A DNA stretch of 9,652 nucleotides from Treponema sp. (GTDB lineage Bacteria > Spirochaetota > Spirochaetia > Treponematales > Treponemataceae): NCBI GenBank assembly GCA_022510885.1, contig JAFLSP010000063.1, forward strand, positions 1-9,652. Reading direction: 5' to 3'. Position numbers and translations under genes: made by a program. Shown here piece after piece: positions 6,292-9,652 of this stretch. Below the pieces are notes generated by a model that did no database searches, was not told the DNA's origin, and was given only the letters and a program-made list of their open reading frames with translations. The stretch's first letter is position 1. Every line of letters begins with the position of its first letter.

Positions 6292-7068
6292 ATGAGACCA
6301 AGAATACAGGCCTGGTGCGCGGCGGGAATGATGGCGGTTGCGGTTTCGGCGGGATACGCGCGGGGCGCGGAAGCACTGCTCCCGGCGGAGACCTTTGCCG
6401 CACTGCGGGAAAACGGCGAACTGCACCAAGAGACGCTCGCATTCTCGCTCTGCCCGGACACGCCGCTTGCCGCTGCGGCGGTCGCCGCGTGGGAATATCA
6501 CGACGCGCCCACGTATTCGGCGGAAAGCCTGTACTATCTGCCCAAGGCGGAGCTGACCGGCGGCAAAAATCCTGCGGAGGACGTGTCGCTTGCGCGGGCG
6601 GCCCAGGTCGTGCGCATGATTTCGACGATGCAGGGCATTCAGTATTATTCCAACGGCGACAAAAAATGGGAGACGCTGTACACGCGCGCGTACATGATAG
6701 AAAATTCCCGGTCAAAGCGGGCGATTCCCGACCAGACCGACGGCGACGCGGACGGCAAGACCTTCTTCTGCCTGCTCGACGACCATTCGTTCGGTCAGAA
6801 CGTGTACCAGCTGGACTACCGGCAGAGCGCGGACGAGGTTTCAGTCCGTTTTACCAACGTGGACGCGGTTAAAGTGGCGATGATTACGGGCGTAAAGCCG
6901 CGCCGCATGAACATCAACCTCGTCGTCACCGACTGCGGCGATTCATTCCTGGTCTACATGGTGGTGCAGGCGACTCACCCGAAAGTCTCGTTCCTAGAAA
7001 AACGCCTGCGCCGCTCACTCGCCGCCCGCGTGGACGCAATCTACGGCTGGTTCAAAAGCCAGTTCTAA
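6292..7068 (+). CDS. Conserved-looking secreted protein of unknown function
   Basis: I do not recognise a characterised family. It looks like spirochaete secreted proteins carried as DUF entries (possibly DUF6675, from memory only). The 258-residue product has a clear Sec signal peptide: basic RPR, a hydrophobic stretch at about 7-22, then ARGAEA, with cleavage around residues 25-28. The lone cysteine in the signal (Cys9) is not in a lipobox. The mature part is mixed alpha/beta: an Ala-rich helix near 60, a YYSNGDKKWETLYTRAY region near 118-134, then alternating strands to about 230. It closes with a very basic amphipathic helix (LEKRLRRSLAARVDAIYGWF). It likely works in the periplasm or outer envelope. 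Start choice is uncertain: ATG 6292 gives the cleanest signal peptide, ATG 6274 adds MWYSKR, and neither has a good ribosome binding site. It is a single gene, with a terminator before it. Confidence 0.85.
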   Translation: MRPRIQAWCAAGMMAVAVSAGYARGAEALLPAETFAALRENGELHQETLAFSLCPDTPLAAAAVAAWEYHDAPTYSAESLYYLPKAELTGGKNPAEDVSLARAAQVVRMISTMQGIQYYSNGDKKWETLYTRAYMIENSRSKRAIPDQTDGDADGKTFFCLLDDHSFGQNVYQLDYRQSADEVSVRFTNVDAVKVAMITGVKPRRMNINLVVTDCGDSFLVYMVVQATHPKVSFLEKRLRRSLAARVDAIYGWFKSQF

Positions 7069-7074
7069 AGCGCG

Positions 7075-7105
7075 TTGGGGAAAAGGAGGGATTGTCCCTC
7101 CCCAA
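7075..7105. repeat. Inverted repeats able to form alternative hairpins between genes
   Basis: GGAGGGA (7085-7091) pairs with TCCCTCC (7095-7101) around TTG, and four outer pairs (7075-7078 with 7102-7105) can be added across a bulge. Alternatively TTGGGGA (7075-7081) pairs with TCCCCAA (7099-7105), which excludes the first stem. No T-run follows on the plus strand, so it is not a standard terminator for the secreted protein gene. On the minus strand TTTT follows the inner stem. It may be a weak or minus-strand terminator, or an mRNA 3' stabiliser. Confidence 0.45.
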
Positions 7106-7132
7106 AAACCTATGGCACTTTTTGCCGCAATA

Positions 7133-7141
7133 TGCTATGGT
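7133..7141 (+). promoter_or_regulatory. Possible extended -10 promoter for the PPIase gene
   Basis: TGCTATGGT at 7133-7141 is an extended -10 (TGn plus TATGGT), about 20 bases before the start codon. No good -35 is seen at the right distance. Transcription would start near 7148, leaving a short leader holding GAGG (7153-7156). Confidence 0.4.
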
Positions 7142-7161
7142 TAGAAAATCGCGAGGTGTGT

Positions 7162-8214
7162 ATGAAGAAAAATTTGTGCGCGGCGGTGTTCGGCTGCCTG
7201 ACAATTGCATTTGGGGGTTGTAATCAAATGGACAAAGAGCTGAAGGCGATTCAGGGGAAAGACGGCGTGTTCGCGGTGGTCGAGACAGACCGCGGCTCGG
7301 TCGTGCTTGAGCTGTTCTACAAGGAAACGCCGCTGACGGTGACGAATTTCGTGGGGCTTGCGGAGGGAACGCTCGACGCGGCGCAGGGAAAGCCGTTCTA
7401 CGACGGACTGAAATTCCACCGCGTCATCAGCGTGGCGAACGGCGACGGGCAGGACTTCATGATTCAGGGCGGCGACCCGCAGGGAACGGGCGCGGGCGGA
7501 CCGGGCTACCGCTTCATCGACGAGATTGTGGACGGGCTGACCTTTGACAAGGCGGGCTACCTTGCCATGGCGAACGCGGGCGCGGGCACGAACGGCAGCC
7601 AATTTTTCATCACGATTGCGCCGACGGAATGGCTGAACGGCAAGCACACGATTTTCGGCCGGGTGGTGGACGCGGACAGCCAAGGCGTGGTGAACAAGAC
7701 CTTGCAGGGCGACACGATTAAAAAGATAACGATTGTCCGGCAGGGCGACGAGGCGCAGGCGTTCACCGCGAGCCAAGCCGACTGGAACGAGCGTGAGGCG
7801 GCCGCCAAAAAATCCGCGGAGGAGCGGACGGCAAAGCAGCTTGCGGCATTCACCGAAGGCTGCACGAAATCGCCCAACGGCATCTACTACAAGATTTTGA
7901 AAGAGGGAAAAGGCAACAAAGTCGGCAAGGGCAAGACCGCAACCGTGGAGTACAAAGGCTACTTGCAGGACGGCAGCATTTTTGATGCCTCAAAGGGCTT
8001 CCATCCGCAGGGACACGAGGGGCTTTCGTTCAGAATCGGCGCGGGCGAGATGATTCCGGGCTTTGACCTGATGGTGCAGGACATGAAAGTGGGCGAAACG
8101 CGCAAGATGGTCATTCCCCCGGCGCTTGCCTACGGCGAGCGCGGCGTTCCGCAGGCGGGCATTCCCGGCGGCGCGTACATCGCTTTTGACGTGGAGTTGA
8201 TTTCGGTCAAATAG
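7162..8214 (+). CDS. Lipoprotein with two peptidyl-prolyl isomerase domains, cyclophilin then FKBP
   Basis: A 350-residue envelope protein that should catalyse proline cis-trans isomerisation twice over. [20 protein letters not shown] is a lipoprotein signal with a relaxed lipobox (FGGC, lipid on Cys20). The cyclophilin domain spans about 40-195. It keeps the catalytic Arg87 in [29 protein letters not shown], Trp157 and His162 in [13 protein letters not shown]. An Ala/Glu/Lys-rich helical linker (about 200-240) leads to an FKBP domain (about 245-350) with Tyr264, Phe274-Asp275 and Tyr324 in AYGER at the usual active-site places. The floor tryptophan of FKBP12 is replaced by Phe301. The start at 7162 is set by the signal peptide and by GAGG at 7153-7156; the frame is open upstream to a TTG at 7075, but that would hide the signal. 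Such two-family immunophilins are known but rare. It is probably anchored to a membrane and acts on exported proteins. Confidence 0.93.
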   Translation: MKKNLCAAVFGCLTIAFGGCNQMDKELKAIQGKDGVFAVVETDRGSVVLELFYKETPLTVTNFVGLAEGTLDAAQGKPFYDGLKFHRVISVANGDGQDFMIQGGDPQGTGAGGPGYRFIDEIVDGLTFDKAGYLAMANAGAGTNGSQFFITIAPTEWLNGKHTIFGRVVDADSQGVVNKTLQGDTIKKITIVRQGDEAQAFTASQADWNEREAAAKKSAEERTAKQLAAFTEGCTKSPNGIYYKILKEGKGNKVGKGKTATVEYKGYLQDGSIFDASKGFHPQGHEGLSFRIGAGEMIPGFDLMVQDMKVGETRKMVIPPALAYGERGVPQAGIPGGAYIAFDVELISVK

Positions 8215-8240
8215 GGCGAGCGGCGGCGTTCCGTCCATAA

Positions 8241-8270
8241 AAAATCCCCGACAGCATTGTCGGGGATTTT
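8241..8270. terminator. Bidirectional terminator between the PPIase gene and uxaC
   Basis: AAAATCCCCGACA (8241-8253) and TGTCGGGGATTTT (8258-8270) form thirteen perfect pairs around GCAT. On the plus strand the stem ends in TTTT; on the minus strand it ends in six Ts (bases 8244-8239). It lies 27 bases after the PPIase stop and 21 bases after the uxaC stop on the other strand, so it serves both convergent genes. Confidence 0.93.
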
Positions 8271-8290
8271 GCGTTTATGCCGTCCGTTCA

Positions 8291-9652
8291 CTACTCGCCA
8301 AAGTAGGCCAGCGCGTTCCCGAACGAAATGTCCTTCACAATCTGAATCAGTTTTTCCTCATCATCGGGATACTCGCCGTTCTCCACCCAGCCGCCGATGA
8401 CGTTGCAGAGAATGCGGCGGAAGTATTCGTGCCGCGAGTACGACAGGAAGCTGCGGCTGTCGGTGAGCATTCCCACGAAGGCGGGAATCATGCCGAGGTT
8501 GCCGAGCACCTTTATCTGCTGCTCCATGCCGTCGCGGTGGTCGCAGAACCACCAGCCGCTGCCGAGCTGCACGCGCCCCTTGGTGCCGCCGCCCTGGAAA
8601 CAGCCCATAATCGTGCCGATTGAGTAGTAGTCCTTGGGGTTGAGCGTGTAGAGAATCGTCTTGGGAAGCCCGCCGTTCTCCTCAATCAGGTTGAGCATGG
8701 CGGCGAGGTTCTCCGCGAGCGGCTTGTCGTGGCTGCCGTCGAATCCCGTGTCAGGGCCGAGCCGCTTGAACATCGCCTTGTTGTTGTCGCGGATGGCGTT
8801 CATGTGCCACTGCATGACGATGTTCTTCTTGGCGTACTCGCGGCCAAGCGCGAGCAGGATTTTCGTCTTGTAGGCCTCCGCCTCCGCCTCGCTCACGGTC
8901 TCGCCGGAAAGCGCCTTGCGCACAACCGCGTCAATCTCCTTGTCGCTCGCGATTTTGAAGGGCGGATATTCCAGCGCGTGGTCGGAGGCGCGGCAGCCGT
9001 GCTCGATGAAGAAGTCGAGCCGCTTGACAAGCGCGGCGATAACGTCGTCCGATGTCTGAATATTTATGCCGCTCACCTCGGAAAGCTTCTTGATGTAGGC
9101 GGGGAAGGTGGGCAGGTTGATGTTGATTGCCTTGTCCGGGCGGTATGAGGGGCGCACCTTTGTGCTGATGCTGCCGATGGGCGCGGTTCCGGCGGCGATT
9201 GCCTTGTGGTATTCGAGCGAGTCCGCGGGGTCGTCCGTCGTGCCGACCGCGTACACCTTGAAATTCTTGAAGATTCCCTTGACGCTCAGGTCATCGCCCT
9301 TGAGCAGTTCGTTCGCCTTTTCATAAATCTTTGGCGCGCTCTTGACCGTCAGCGGCTCCTCAATGCCGAAATAGCGCTGAAGCTCCAGGTGCGTCCAGTG
9401 GTAGAGCGGATTTCCGATGAGGTTCTCGATGGTCTCCGCCCAGCGCACGAACTTCTCATACGGCTCCGCGTCGCCCGTGATGTACTTCTCGTCGATGCCG
9501 TAGGTGCGCATCTGCCGCCACTTGTAGTGGTCGCCGCCCAGCCAGATGTCCGTGATTGAGTCGAACTTCTTGTTCTGCGCAATCTGCTCCGGCGGCAGAT
9601 GGCAGTGGTAGTCCCACAGCGGCTCGTCCTTGCAGGCCTCGAACAGCTTCTG
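8291..9652 (-). CDS. uxaC: Glucuronate isomerase (uronate isomerase), 5' end outside the window
   Basis: 453 residues are encoded here; the reading frame runs off the right edge. By comparison with E. coli UxaC (about 470 residues), about 17 N-terminal residues are missing. The first ATG inside the window (9509-9511) is internal: before it the frame encodes the conserved metal site DYHCHLPPEQIA (its H-x-H codons lie at 9599-9607) and WLGGDHYKWRQ. Further hallmarks are GNPLYHWTHLEL, VGTTDDP, HGCRASDHAL, LPKTILYTLNP, GSGWWFCDHRDGME and FVGMLTDSRSFLSYSRHEYFRR. The enzyme is an amidohydrolase-fold cytoplasmic isomerase (EC 5.3.1.12) that converts D-glucuronate to D-fructuronate and D-galacturonate to D-tagaturonate, the first step of hexuronate breakdown. 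Active-site motifs are intact. It is convergent with the PPIase gene, shares its terminator, and has no visible partner genes from its pathway in the window. Confidence 0.97.
   Translation of the reverse strand, partial: QKLFEACKDEPLWDYHCHLPPEQIAQNKKFDSITDIWLGGDHYKWRQMRTYGIDEKYITGDAEPYEKFVRWAETIENLIGNPLYHWTHLELQRYFGIEEPLTVKSAPKIYEKANELLKGDDLSVKGIFKNFKVYAVGTTDDPADSLEYHKAIAAGTAPIGSISTKVRPSYRPDKAININLPTFPAYIKKLSEVSGINIQTSDDVIAALVKRLDFFIEHGCRASDHALEYPPFKIASDKEIDAVVRKALSGETVSEAEAEAYKTKILLALGREYAKKNIVMQWHMNAIRDNNKAMFKRLGPDTGFDGSHDKPLAENLAAMLNLIEENGGLPKTILYTLNPKDYYSIGTIMGCFQGGGTKGRVQLGSGWWFCDHRDGMEQQIKVLGNLGMIPAFVGMLTDSRSFLSYSRHEYFRRILCNVIGGWVENGEYPDDEEKLIQIVKDISFGNALAYFGE

Noticed and set aside
7113..7125. 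Sigma-54-like promoter TGGCAC...TTGC before the PPIase gene
   Set aside because: The GG to GC spacing is eight bases instead of the required ten, so the element is very unlikely to work.
7112..7144. Ten-codon open frame ([10 protein letters not shown]) after an ideal AAGGAGG
   Set aside because: The ribosome binding sequence is about 22 bases away and sealed in a hairpin, so there is no support for translation.
9509..9511. ATG at 9509-9511 as the start of uxaC
   Set aside because: The frame continues upstream to the window edge and encodes the conserved DYHCHL metal site, so this ATG is internal.

Overview
The window is a stretch of moderately GC-rich bacterial chromosome from near the replication origin. 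It most likely comes from a spirochaete of the Treponema type. Pointers are the order dnaN-recF-DUF721 (the same start as the T. pallidum chromosome), the run rpmH-rnpA-yidD-yidC-jag, a relaxed spirochaete-style lipobox, and a lipoprotein that joins a cyclophilin to an FKBP. The uronate isomerase gene at the right end suggests an organism that can live on pectin or glucuronan sugars, such as a gut or rumen treponeme. This placement is inference from gene content; no search was run.

Layout. (1) 58-2265: dnaN and recF, butted together (TAGATG), read from an extended -10 promoter at the window edge; dnaA is probably just upstream. (2) 2275-2856: a DUF721 gene, probably the helicase loader dciA, with its own near-consensus promoter placed directly after recF. 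(3) 2839-6263: a tightly packed operon rpmH-rnpA-yidD-yidC-jag (ribosomal protein L34, RNase P protein, two membrane-insertion factors, KH/R3H RNA-binding protein), with a promoter inside the end of dciA and a strong intrinsic terminator after jag. (4) 6257-7068: a secreted protein of unknown function whose promoter overlaps the jag terminator. (5) 7136-8214: the cyclophilin-FKBP lipoprotein, an envelope folding catalyst. (6) 8241-8270: a bidirectional terminator shared with (7) uxaC, glucuronate isomerase, on the minus strand, whose first roughly 17 codons lie beyond the window.

The genes cover replication-fork assembly and repair (clamp, RecF, DciA), ribosome and tRNA maturation (L34, RnpA), and delivery and folding of envelope proteins (YidD, YidC, the double PPIase). 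UxaC is unrelated sugar catabolism and is convergent with the rest. No RNA gene, mobile element, CRISPR array or long gene-free stretch was found. The longest space between genes is 93 bp (7069-7161), and all spaces are described. I see no wholly new system. The points most worth following are the two-domain PPIase lipoprotein, the unknown secreted protein with its possibly leaderless start, and the compact promoter arrangements.
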